Origin: Pleurotus djamor
Taxonomy: Eukaryota > Basidiomycota > Agaricomycetes > Agaricales > Pleurotaceae
Length of the DNA stretch: 64,000 bases
NCBI GenBank assembly: GCA_029747585.1
Contig: JAPEVF010000163.1
Span: 21,115 to 85,114, forward strand
Direction: 5' to 3'
The notes beneath the pieces are model-generated. The model worked only from the letters and a program-made list of their open reading frames with translations. It was not told the origin of the DNA and searched no databases. Both the position numbers and the translations under genes were made by a program. Positions within the stretch are counted from its first letter, which is position 1; the number at the start of each line of letters is the position of its first letter. This document shows positions 11,964 to 21,294 of this stretch, piece after piece.

Positions 11964-12544
11964 TTTGAGAGCCTCGCAATGACTGTGGGTGGTGGTCTGG
12001 AAGAAAGGACGCGATCATTGCAAAGACCCCCATGGGTTCGCTTGGCAAATTTGGGCGCTTGGGACATACTCATCGACAGGGGTCGCTTTTTGTTATGGAG
12101 GCATGGTCCCATGATAATAGCAGTTATACGAAAACAATAGACGATACACAAGGTTATGCTCTATGATATACGGTATGGATGCGAATTGAGGAATGCGGAG
12201 GAGAGCGTGATCAACACCAAAGGCCAATTATGAAACGGAAACGGAAGCAAATCCCCACTTCAGTCTTCCGTGAACGGTATCCTTTCCCCGTACCATGCTA
12301 CAAAAGACAATGACTTCCCGCCTACTCCGACTCCTACAACAGTGTTGGGTATGATGACAACGTTGGGCGATGCAACGGTGCGAAATGGTTATGAATACAG
12401 CGAAGCGCCTGGCGCGCAGCGGGCAGAACGACGATGATTGAGAAGACGAATGGTTGCGTGCGTATGTGTGGGTGGGTTTGTTTGAACGAGTACGCGATGG
12501 GGGTATCCATGCTAATCCAAGGTGCGAAATGCGTCTATCCCTGT
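11964..12544. other. Intergenic between ING gene and 73-aa gene
   Basis: About 580 bases with the ING promoter at the left and the 3' flank of the small minus-strand gene at the right. No further coding or RNA signal is seen. Confidence 0.5.
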
Positions 12545-12766
12545 TCACTTCCGGGAGACGAGCTTCTTCAACGATCCCATCCCGCTCTGCCCTTGTGCCT
12601 GTGCTCCGCCTTGTTGTGGTGATGATGCGCCGAAGGATGCGTACATGTTGTGCATGTCGCGGGGCGACTGGTGGAAGCCGGCGAAGGCATTAGGCGAGGT
12701 CTGACCAGCAGGGAACAGGCCGTATGCGGGGGCAGCGGTGGGGGCAGCGTAGTTGTAGGAAGACAT
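12545..12766 (-). CDS. Small Ala/Gly/Gln-rich protein of unknown function
   Basis: An unspliced 73-codon frame from ATG (12766-12764) to TGA (12547-12545). The sequence starts MSSYNYAAPTAAPAYG, is rich in Ala, Ser, Gly, Gln and Pro, and ends in the basic tail GMGSLKKLVSRK. It has no signal peptide, membrane segment or cysteines. I do not recognise a family. Support for it being a gene: an in-frame ATG at the head, coherent composition, a basic conserved-looking tail, and long flanking non-coding DNA consistent with untranslated regions. It could also be the last exon of a longer gene. Confidence 0.5.
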   Translation of the reverse strand: MSSYNYAAPTAAPAYGLFPAGQTSPNAFAGFHQSPRDMHNMYASFGASSPQQGGAQAQGQSGMGSLKKLVSRK

Positions 12767-13622
12767 GATGGTGGCGATTAAGATGATTAAGTGCGACGAG
12801 TGGGCGTGAGGGCGATGAATAATAGAATCAATGCAAAGAACGGAAGTGTTTTCGTAGAGAGGTCGTAATTAGAGTGGGGTCGTTGATCTGGTTTGGGGGG
12901 AAGGAAGACGGGGATAGGGATGGAGAGGATGGGCGCAGATGTATATAACGGTTACAATTCCGTTACAATAAGAAGCCGAGCTCTGGGCGGTGCAGAGCGT
13001 ATGGAGTATTGTTCGGGGGTGGGACGAGCAGGTGTATTGTTAGAGAACAATTGAGGGCGAGTGAGAGCGTGTGCGCGTTTTAGACGGTGTCAGCTGTTGT
13101 TGTCCTTGCTCGAAGTCGGTACCAAATGGTTCCTTGACATCTTCCCCTGGGATTGCCAGAGGTTATATAGCCCAGAAGGCAGTATCTGAGGGCCAGGGTA
13201 CGCGATGGAAGTTCTCATCGGGGCGTCCGCAAAAACAAGGACAAGTTGGGAGAATACAAGGAATCGCCGGGTTTGGAAGTTGCCTTGTCTTGGAATGGAA
13301 AACGTGGGGTTGATGCCTGCAAGCGCCTCTCCAGCATCGGTTTTGGCATGAAAGGGAACACCGAATGTGGTTAGTCCCTGACATAGATTGGGAACAAGAT
13401 GCAAAGTCCCATGGTCGGCGTCAGGTCGTTGAGGGTCGANTGTCCCCAGCTTCTTCGGGAAATAGATNGGTGGAACGGACGCGTGTCGTTGTGTGTGTTG
13501 TAAGATATCAGAGGGTCTCGAGANAGGTAGTCGCTCGTTTCGGATGAAGGGAGAGTGTATACAACAGCCCAAGAGGGAACTGTTCATCGGTTTGAGGTCG
13601 CGATCTGACTGGGAGTTGGGGT
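12767..13622. other. Non-coding flank and contig end before the gap
   Basis: About 850 bases with no supportable gene. Purine-rich words occur near 12895-12945, and single Ns appear from 13440 onward, marking falling sequence quality toward the gap. Confidence 0.5.
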
Positions 13623-14485
13623 NNNANNNNNNNNNNNNNNNNNNNNNNNNNNNNNNNNNNNNNNNNNNNNNNNNNNNNNNNNNNNNNNNNNNNNNNNNNN
13701 NNNNNNNNNNNNNNNNNNNNNNNNNNNNNNNNNNNNNNNNNNNNNNNNNNNNNNNNNNNNNNNNNNNNNNNNNNNNNNNNNNNNNNNNNNNNNNNNNNNN
13801 NNNNNNNNNNNNNNNNNNNNNNNNNNNNNNNNNNNNNNNNNNNNNNNNNNNNNNNNNNNNNNNNNNNNNNNNNNNNNNNNNNNNNNNNNNNNNNNNNNNN
13901 NNNNNNNNNNNNNNNNNNNNNNNNNNNNNNNNNNNNNNNNNNNNNNNNNNNNNNNNNNNNNNNNNNNNNNNNNNNNNNNNNNNNNNNNNNNNNNNNNNNN
14001 NNNNNNNNNNNNNNNNNNNNNNNNNNNNNNNNNNNNNNNNNNNNNNNNNNNNNNNNNNNNNNNNNNNNNNNNNNNNNNNNNNNNNNNNNNNNNNNNNNNN
14101 NNNNNNNNNNNNNNNNNNNNNNNNNNNNNNNNNNNNNNNNNNNNNNNNNNNNNNNNNNNNNNNNNNNNNNNNNNNNNNNNNNNNNNNNNNNNNNNNNNNN
14201 NNNNNNNNNNNNNNNNNNNNNNNNNNNNNNNNNNNNNNNNNNNNNNNNNNNNNNNNNNNNNNNNNNNNNNNNNNNNNNNNNNNNNNNNNNNNNNNNNNNN
14301 NNNNNNNNNNNNNNNNNNNNNNNNNNNNNNNNNNNNNNNNNNNNNNNNNNNNNNNNNNNNNNNNNNNNNNNNNNNNNNNNNNNNNNNNNNNNNNNNNNNN
14401 NNNNNNNNNNNNNNNNNNNNNNNNNNNNNNNNNNNNNNNNNNNNNNNNNNNNNNNNNNNNNNNNNNNNNNNNNNNNNNNNNTNTN
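13623..14485. other. Assembly gap (run of N)
   Basis: About 860 unresolved bases flanked on both sides by N-rich low-quality sequence (13440-13625 and 14481-14630). Open frames spanning it are artefacts. The flanks look GC-rich and non-repetitive on the left, with repeats and the RNase H gene on the right. Confidence 0.98.
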
Positions 14486-15057
14486 CTCCCAACCGAGTTA
14501 ANCAGCACGCCNGAGCCACTGGCCANGGAACAGCCCTTTNTNTTGCTTCTANGGATGTTGTGACGCTCCGCACAGAGATCGCAGCGACCAGCCATNCNAT
14601 GGGATATCTCAGNCTTGTCTGAGCCNGAAAGAAGAAGGCGTGTCGATCGTGGGCTAGAAATTGCGAGAACCAGAGGTCAAACTGTGGGGAACCATTTCTT
14701 ATCGATAGGGCACCTCGAGGAGAGTGATAGGCTGGTGGGAGTTGGCGTCGAAAACGTATAAAGGACGAGGCGAAAGCGCGACGCCAACACGCCCGCATCA
14801 CGCAAACGCGAGACTAAACAAGGGTCAACATCAATCTTTGCTCCCAACTCCAACCATTCCAGACGCNGTCGGACTTTTCGATACANAATCCTGGCCGCGC
14901 TCTCCCTCACCTTTCGGCGATACATACGCTGCCTGCCCACGCATCCGGTTCCATCTNGCCGACAGCATTTTGCCGCGCCATTTTCGGGTAAGTTGCAAAC
15001 ATNTTGACTTGTGATAAACAACCCTTTCTCAAGCCTTGCCCTGTAGATCTCAGCCTC
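14486..15057 (+). promoter_or_regulatory. Promoter and 5' leader of the RNase H1 gene
   Basis: A TATAAA word lies at about 14757-14762. A possible 5'-leader intron starts at GTAAGT (about 14989) and ends in TGTAG at about 15045, just before the ATG at 15058. Several Ns lie in the leader. No coding sequence was recognised on the minus strand. Confidence 0.4.
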
Positions 15058-16525
15058 ATGCCCAAATCCAAGGCCCCAAAGTTCTATGCTGTTCATCAGG
15101 GCAGACAGCCTGGGGTCTATGAGACCTGGTCAGTTTATTTACTCTNCCATTTCCCTCTCAACCAAACCATTTGTTAGGAAAGAGTGTGAGGCCCAAATCA
15201 AAGGGGTCTCAGCCCTTTTCAAAGGCTTTGCTAAAAGAGATGAAGCTGAAGCTTATGTCAAGTATGGGCCTTCAGCTTCAGCTGCTACCTCTGCTATAGG
15301 CTCTACTTCTTCTTCCACCACCAACCAATTGCCTCCTCCTGNCTCCTCCTCTGCCTCTACCTTAGGCAAGAGGAAGTCTCCCCAAACTGCTGACCATGAT
15401 GTGGTTTACACTGATGGTGCCTGCTCCCATAATGGTCAAGCAGGTGCTAGGGCAGGTATGGGGATATGGTGGGGTGAGGGTGATGACAGGTATGCTACAT
15501 TCCATTCTTCCTGTTCCATGGCTAATTTTTGTCTTGTCAGAAATGAGTCTTTCCGTTGTCCTGGTGCTCAGACCAACAATCGGGCTGAGTTGATGGTATG
15601 AATTTGGCCAACAGCAAGACTATTATTCCTTTCTAACTTCATTCATTCTCAGGCTATTGTTATGGTCCTCATCCGGGTCAAGATGAGTTCTAAGCCACTT
15701 ATAATACGCACAGACTCCAGCTACTCTATCAAATGTAAGTTCTATCTTCTGCTTCTATAGAATACATTTACATGTTGATTCTTTGGCAGGCATGACAGAG
15801 TGGTTGGAAGGTTGGAGACGAAGAGGATGGATGAAATCCAAGGGAGAATCTGTTAAGAATAGAGATATCATTGAGTACCTTGCCCTTCTTCTTGATTCTC
15901 GTGAACGCTGGGGCCAGACTGTTACCTTTGAACATGTCAAAGGTCATTCTGGAGATGTGGGGAATGATGGAGCAGATAGACTGGCTGTTCAGGGTGCTTG
16001 GAAGGAGGAGGAGGCTGATTGGGACTTCAAAAGGCAGATGGAAGAGTTCAAAGCACTTTTTGAAAAGCAGTTGCAGGAGAGGGAAGCAAAGAGGAAATCC
16101 AAGAAGCCTAGGGTAAGTTTCTCCTTCTGTTTATATGCCTTCTTGTTTACCTTGCTTTTTCTTCTTCATATTCTAGAGTCACTCTTCAGTGGCTTCTACT
16201 TCCCAGAGTTCATCTACTTCTTCATTCTCTCTCCAAGGACCAGTGGTAAGCCTTAGCTTAACACCCTTTTATTCTGCTTAATCTGTCCCCTCTAGACCAA
16301 TGGCACTATATCTACACCTCCACCTGAAACTTCAGTGGTAAGCCTTGCTTTCTTGCTTATCTTTCCTCTTATACTCATGTTTATTAGGATTATACTCACT
16401 TCACCAGTGAGGAGGATATGCAGGTAAGTTACAATTCCTTTACTCTTCATCTTGTATGATCTCAATCTCTACAGAACCTTCTGAGTTGCTTGATTGACCA
16501 TCCAGAGGATGATCTATCTGATTGA
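15058..16525 (+). CDS. Ribonuclease H1 with N-terminal viroplasmin (hybrid-binding) domain
   Basis: Cleaves the RNA strand of RNA:DNA hybrids. Exon 1 (15058-15128) and exon 2 (from 15178) give the hybrid-binding domain KFYAVHQGRQPGVYETWKEC...FAKRDEAEAYV. A Ser/Thr linker precedes the catalytic domain. All acidic active-site motifs are kept: YTDGAC, NNRAELM, RTDSSYSI, and NDGADRLA with VKGHSG before it. After a Lys/Glu-rich helix ending KSKKPR come four small exons of 23, 14, 12 and 16 codons plus stop. All are phase 0, and two donors share the context CAGTGgtaagcctt. Codons favour T at the third base (GCT, CCT, TCT), unlike the neighbours. One N (15342) sits in the linker. Similar genes are multicopy in some Agaricomycetes (family knowledge), and repeats and an LTR lie just downstream, so spread by mobile DNA is possible. 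Confidence 0.85.
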
Positions 16526-16660
16526 AGTTAGGAATCCAAACAGGCTATTTTCTATTTTTGTGTTTGTCCATCTCTGTCAGAAGGCTTTGCTATGGTTTAG
16601 TATGTATTTGTAATTGCTGAATGCAAATGATTTGATTTTGTTCAACCTATTAGAATGAAG

Positions 16661-16760
16661 GTGTGGCCAACACTAACAATACTGAGGAGATTAAAGGCAA
16701 GGTAACAGAACCATGATGTACTGGGGAGGATGCAAGAAATGATGGAGGTACAGTACAGAA
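16661..16760 (+). repeat. Direct repeat, copy A
   Basis: Begins TGTGGCCAACACTAACAA and contains ACCATGATGTACTG, followed by a GGAGG-rich stretch. The same order of words returns about 360 bases downstream as copy B. The family is unknown. Confidence 0.6.
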
Positions 16761-17022
16761 GTCTGGTTGTCTGACAAGCAGGGACTATGGAAGTAGTATG
16801 GAAATGTGGATATGCAAATATATAAAGGTATGGAAATCATGGCATTGAGAGATATTCTTGGAGAAGGAGAGCCCTCTTGAGTCTTGACCTTGAGCCAGGA
16901 GACTTGGCAAGCACTCAAAGTGTGAACCACACCAGCATAACAGGGGCCAACTAGGAGATAGGAGCTTCTTAGGAGCCACAGTCTGGACTCCATAGTTTGC
17001 TAGGGTGATGATATAATGATAT

Positions 17023-17115
17023 TGTGGCCAACATCAACAACACTCAGAAGGTGGGCTCACACAGCAATGACAGGACCATGATGTACTGAAGAGGAGATGT
17101 GAGGAGGTGGTACAA
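17023..17115 (+). repeat. Direct repeat, copy B
   Basis: Begins TGTGGCCAACATCAACAA and contains ACCATGATGTACTG, matching copy A with scattered changes. The solo LTR starts 8 bases after its end. Confidence 0.6.
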
Positions 17116-17117
17116 GG

Positions 17118-17595
17118 TAAAGTGTCACGATCCGTGACAGGTCCCCTAGCTCCTGTGGTCACGTGACACCCCCCTATGCCGCCTGTCACGTGACTCACGG
17201 ATCTAGTGGACCCACTCGCGCAGCAGTTACATAAACGGACCCGCCATTGTTCTATTAGCCGACGCCTCATGTAGTATGGTATATATAGTCCCTCATAGTT
17301 GTATTTGTTCCCTTAGCTCGTTTATAGACGTTTTCACCTATCCTCTCTGATCCTCGCCCGGCCTGACGACCCGACCCGGACCCGAGACGACTTGGACCTC
17401 CTCCACTCGTCGCCCTCCTTCTCCTCCTTGTATCCTTGGCCCTACACCCGGCCTGGTACACCCGAGCCCGGAGTGTTAGTAGGAGTCCAGCGCTGCGCCT
17501 CAGTCGCTGTACTCGCCCACATCTCGTTCACACGGCCGACATCTCGGCCTACACTGTCCCCTATAGCCCCTCTCTGGATAGGGTCTAACATAAAG
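17118..17595. mobile_element. Solo LTR with 5-bp target-site duplication
   Basis: A 468-bp element (17123-17590) starts TGTCACG and ends TCTAACA, so it has the TG...CA termini of a retrotransposon LTR. It is flanked by the perfect direct repeat TAAAG (17118-17122 and 17591-17595), as integrase makes for Ty3/gypsy or Ty1/copia elements. The first 17 bases form a 7-bp inverted repeat around ATC. Two CACGTG palindromes (17160-17165, 17187-17192) and a TATATATA box (17280-17287) resemble the LTR promoter. No gag or pol coding lies beside it, so it is a solo LTR left by recombination between the two ends of a full element. Confidence 0.88.
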
Positions 17596-17998
17596 AATGA
17601 ATGATGCGGCACAAGAGACTCAGGACAGGAGCTAGGGGTAAGGATGACTATTGATGATAGGTTGCTTGGAGATTTCAAGGATGACTTCGAGGTCATCATT
17701 ATATATATGGTTTAAACTGATCAATGATGGTGGTAAGGAAGGGGTTAGGAAAGAGATGAATATAAACAAGGAGTGTGGCGGGAGGATTAAAGGAAGGCAG
17801 CGCGAGGATTAACTATACTAATAACATAGCATGCTGTATGAAAGCAAATAACAGTGCTAATGAATGATGGAAGGTACGTGCGACGAGTAGCGAGTGAGCT
17901 AATGATACAGCCATGTGGTCAGGGATACGTCGAATGTTCATAAATGAGAGCGTCACAGTCATAACGATGAAAACGTCAACGGAAGAGGAGAGAGGGGA
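17596..17998. other. 3' flank of the TBC gene
   Basis: About 400 AT-leaning bases between the LTR and the stop codon of the TBC protein. No further signal is seen. Confidence 0.5.
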
Positions 17999-20395
17999 CT
18001 AGAGAAGGGCATCCGAGTCTTTACCCGACCGAACGAGCTCTTGCCACTCCGTTCTCCATCTACGCATGTTGGCTCGCATCCTCTTATCACTGAGAACCTT
18101 ACTTATCCAGAACAAAAGCGCATCTTCGTCTTCGGGGATGAAGAACGAAGATAGAAGGGAGAGAATAGTCTCGAAGTTGGCGGCACTGGACGTGATGTGA
18201 TCTAGAAGGAATGAAAGCACACGAAAGTAAGCGCAGGCTTTGGCGTAGAGTAAAATGAAGGAACACACCTCGATATATCCAGACAATAGCGACGGAGACC
18301 GCGACGAATAAGTCCTGACCCTCCAAAAGAAAAGCATCCCATAACCGTAGCTGGGTTTGGAAAGGGACGGAATTGGCGAAGAGCGTGATATACCACTTCG
18401 TTGCATACGCTGTGGTCGAAACCATGTGACGCTTGAAGGCGGCATACACATGGGGCATCATCTGTTCGGTAACGCGCTCTTGCACGTATATGGCCTCGAG
18501 AAGCCCGGGAAACCCTGGGGAGAAGATAGTGTGCATGTTGTACGTGTCATGAATACGAATGAGAGCGCCGTAGACGTGTGCGGGCTCGAAATAGCAGAGG
18601 AGAGTGGCGGCGATGGGGCCCATCCCTTGGACGTACCCGCAAGTTTCACAATGAAGGGAGAAGCAGTGGAGGACATGGAATAGCGACCGTTGACTGACAT
18701 GCGGAAGTTAGTGACAATTTCACGATCATACAAAGAGAAGGACGCACCCAGCACCATACCGTGTACGGAACATGATATGCCCACTGATCGTACGTGGTAC
18801 ATCCAAGTCGATCTGGATGTCGTAACTTGACGCCTTATCCAACACCTCTCTGTATTCATAGGCCCACTTCTCCAGCTCCCTACGCCCCGTATTCGTGAAC
18901 CTATTCATCAAGACCTCCCAGGCGGCGCTTCGCCAACGATCTGGGATGCCCTTGAACGTCCGCTCGACGATCTTGTGTTCTTTGCTAGGCTTGACACGCC
19001 AAGACGCAATGTTTTGACCTTCATCACGCGAGCCTGGAATAAGCATACGGTTCCATTTGGCTATTCGGGAGGTCTCCCGAGCAGGGGGTCGTGGGGAAGG
19101 AAGCGAGGCAAGGGGTTGAGCATGAGGAGGATGAGACGTGGGTCCTGGGGGTATTGAGGACAGTCGCTTGAGCAACGGGGCTGTCGGTAATAGTACGAGG
19201 CGATCATGTGAAGGCAACGTAAAAAAGCCATAACTGCAGGGTGAATGAGGCTCTGATAAACGCAGCATGACAAGGAAAAGGCGCACCGATCCAATGTTGC
19301 CAACAGTTGAACCTCTTTGGGGTCAATTTCCTTCGTTTTCTCCGTGCCATCGCCTAGCGCCTGGTCGGCAATATGTTGACTAGCCCTGCTGTTTCCTACA
19401 CGAGCCCTTGTCCGTTCGACACCCTCTTCGTAACCATCACCCTTAACCCCAGAAACCTCCAGCTGAGCGTAGGTACTTCGGACATGGAACGCGTCCAGAT
19501 CTTCGCCTTCGGACGGAACGAGGGAAACTTTGCTTGATGGGGACGAAGCGGGGTGTTTCAGAGGTGAAGACTGTGGCGTTTGGAGGTGTACGTGAGGAGA
19601 TTGTTGCCGCGGAGGCGTTGATGGTCGAGAGGAAGACTCCGGGGGTGGGGTGGGTGTATGCCGAGTTAGGACAGGCGTTGGTAATGGAGGCAGATCGTGA
19701 TTTTGTCGCATGGATGGTGCTTTGCTGCTACGAAAGCTGTCCCTGGTATGAGAAGAAGTGCGAGAACGAGAAAACGAGGAAAGTCCAGGTTCGGAAGAAG
19801 AAGATGTGGCTTCGCTAATTCGGAAGTTTTGACCTGTAGAAGCTGGCCGGGCGTCATATGAATGAGGATTATGCAGTGATAATGAAGAAGGGTCATAGGA
19901 CGAGGGGCGTCGTGTGTGCGTGCTTGTCGAAGACCTTGTGGTGTCCATCGCCTGTGGCTGAAATTCTGCATGAGCAGGCATCGCTGGCATTTTGCCAAGA
20001 CTGCTTGAACGCGGCGGAGGCAATTTTGGACTGTCTGCGGCGTAGTAGGCTAGCTCTGTGGAGGAGTAGCTTTCCGAGGGCACGAAGGAACGCCGAGACG
20101 TTGAATCTGTTGTCGACATGCTGACCTTGGGAGGAGACAAGACTATCTCACTCGGCCCTCGATCATTGACACTGATGGTTTCAGGGTGCGAAGCTGACCA
20201 CCTGGGCTTGCTGGGCTTGTCATCTTCACCATACATCGAGTAGATGGTGAATATGGTCGTTTCTGAGGATGCGCGATCCTCGACTCTTGAGACCCTAGAA
20301 CTCGCGGTGGATGCTGGAGACGGCGTATTACTGCTCGAGTTGTCGAGGTACTTGTTTGGTGTCGGTGGCAGTAGAACTAGCGCAGGGCTCTCCAT
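17999..20395 (-). CDS. TBC-domain Rab GTPase-activating protein
   Basis: A Rab-GAP acting in vesicle traffic. I take ATG 20395 (MESPALVLLPPTP) as the start; the longer frame upstream opens only at a TTG. The first 350 or so residues are Ser/Thr/Pro-rich and probably disordered. An intron (19286-19234) then leads to YGFFTLPSHDRLVL. The TBC domain follows: FKGIPDRWRSAAWEVLMN, the arginine-finger motif DLDVPRT, the glutamine-finger motif YVQGMG, then MPHVYAAF and LRLWDAFLLEG. Two more introns split it before the C-terminus DALLFWISKVL...SDALL (TAG at 18001-17999). Both catalytic fingers (Arg and Gln) are present, so the GAP should be active. It resembles the Msb3/Gyp group, but the exact Rab partner cannot be read from sequence. 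Confidence 0.88.
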
Positions 20396-21294
20396 AAAGC
20401 CGACCTCGACGTCGCTGGGAGGCTCGAGAAGGGGTGAGGGATGGTGGTGGTACGGAACAAAGAGAGGAAGAAGGCTTCTGAAGAGAAAGGACGGTGGAAT
20501 AATAATGGCAATGAGTGCGGTGGCAGTACACAAACGGAGAATCAGCCCTGCCAGCGACTGTTGTCATTGCTTTACCTCCGGACTCCGTACATATGCCTCA
20601 ATGCAAGAATCAATTCTCCTCGCTGTCGACAACGACACTGACTGCAAGCGACAAGTGATTTCATGTGTCAATTTCCTAAAACCACCCTCATTTCTTGGAA
20701 TCTAGGCAAGCATCCCCACTGTCAATGCCCATCATATGGAAGGCTCCATCTAATCCAAAACGGCCTAGCTTTCTCATGTTCAATTCAGAGCCATAGCCTA
20801 CTTGACACCGTGTATATCCGAATTGGCGACATATGTGATTGGGGCTCTGCTTCAAAGTCCGAGCGCTCTAACCAAGTACACCCGCAGCCATTCGCTTTAC
20901 TCACTGTGGAAGATTGTGGAGCCAAGAAGCAGACTTTGTCATAAATGAAACCAAGATGAAACGCTTTGCTCCCGGCTTACTTGCGCGAATTCTTCACGAC
21001 ATTTTTCGGACGGTAGTGGGACGATCAGTTATGGTGGAAAGGTAGGAGATCGTANAGAACGAAGGATGCTGGTGTGGAATTACATGGATAGACGTTCTAA
21101 GCATGACGAAGAGCAGGCGAAGGTGCTACAGTGTTATCGTGGTTGGCCGAATCATTACGGAAAAGTCCGTCTACATCTAAAGGTATGGTAAATCATTTTG
21201 AAAGATGCAGGTCTAGCAGATAATGCGATATATATGTGAAGGAAGCAAAGAGATGAGCAAATGAATCATAATAAACAAACGTAAAACCATAAGT
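20396..21294. other. Intergenic between TBC and ABC transporter genes
   Basis: About 900 bases. The left part is the TBC promoter, the right part the 3' flank of the transporter (TA-rich near 21180-21290). A tRNA-like stretch on the minus strand near 20808-20888 was examined and not accepted. Confidence 0.45.

Larger units (their letters stand above)
16526..17122. other. Repeat-bearing spacer downstream of RNase H1
   Basis: Carries two imperfect direct repeats (16661-16760 and 17023-17115) and ends at the left target-site duplication of the solo LTR. No gene is seen. Confidence 0.5.

Noticed and set aside
13090..14801. Very long open frames across the N gap
   Set aside because: They are open only because N runs contain no stop codons.
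19534..20124. Plus-strand frames opposite the TBC N-terminus
   Set aside because: Antisense shadows of the Ser/Pro-rich coding exon; no recognisable protein.
20396..20533. N-terminal extension of the TBC protein (frame opening at 20533)
   Set aside because: The first codon there is TTG, not ATG; the first in-frame ATG is 20395.
20808..20888. tRNA-like stretch on the minus strand (TTGGTTAGAGCGCTCGGACTTTGAA-like words, with a loop CTTTGAA)
   Set aside because: The D-loop and anticodon-loop words look right, but the anticodon stem has two mismatches, the D stem is poor, and no good GGTTCGANTCC box follows. Not a tRNA gene by eye; tRNAscan would decide.
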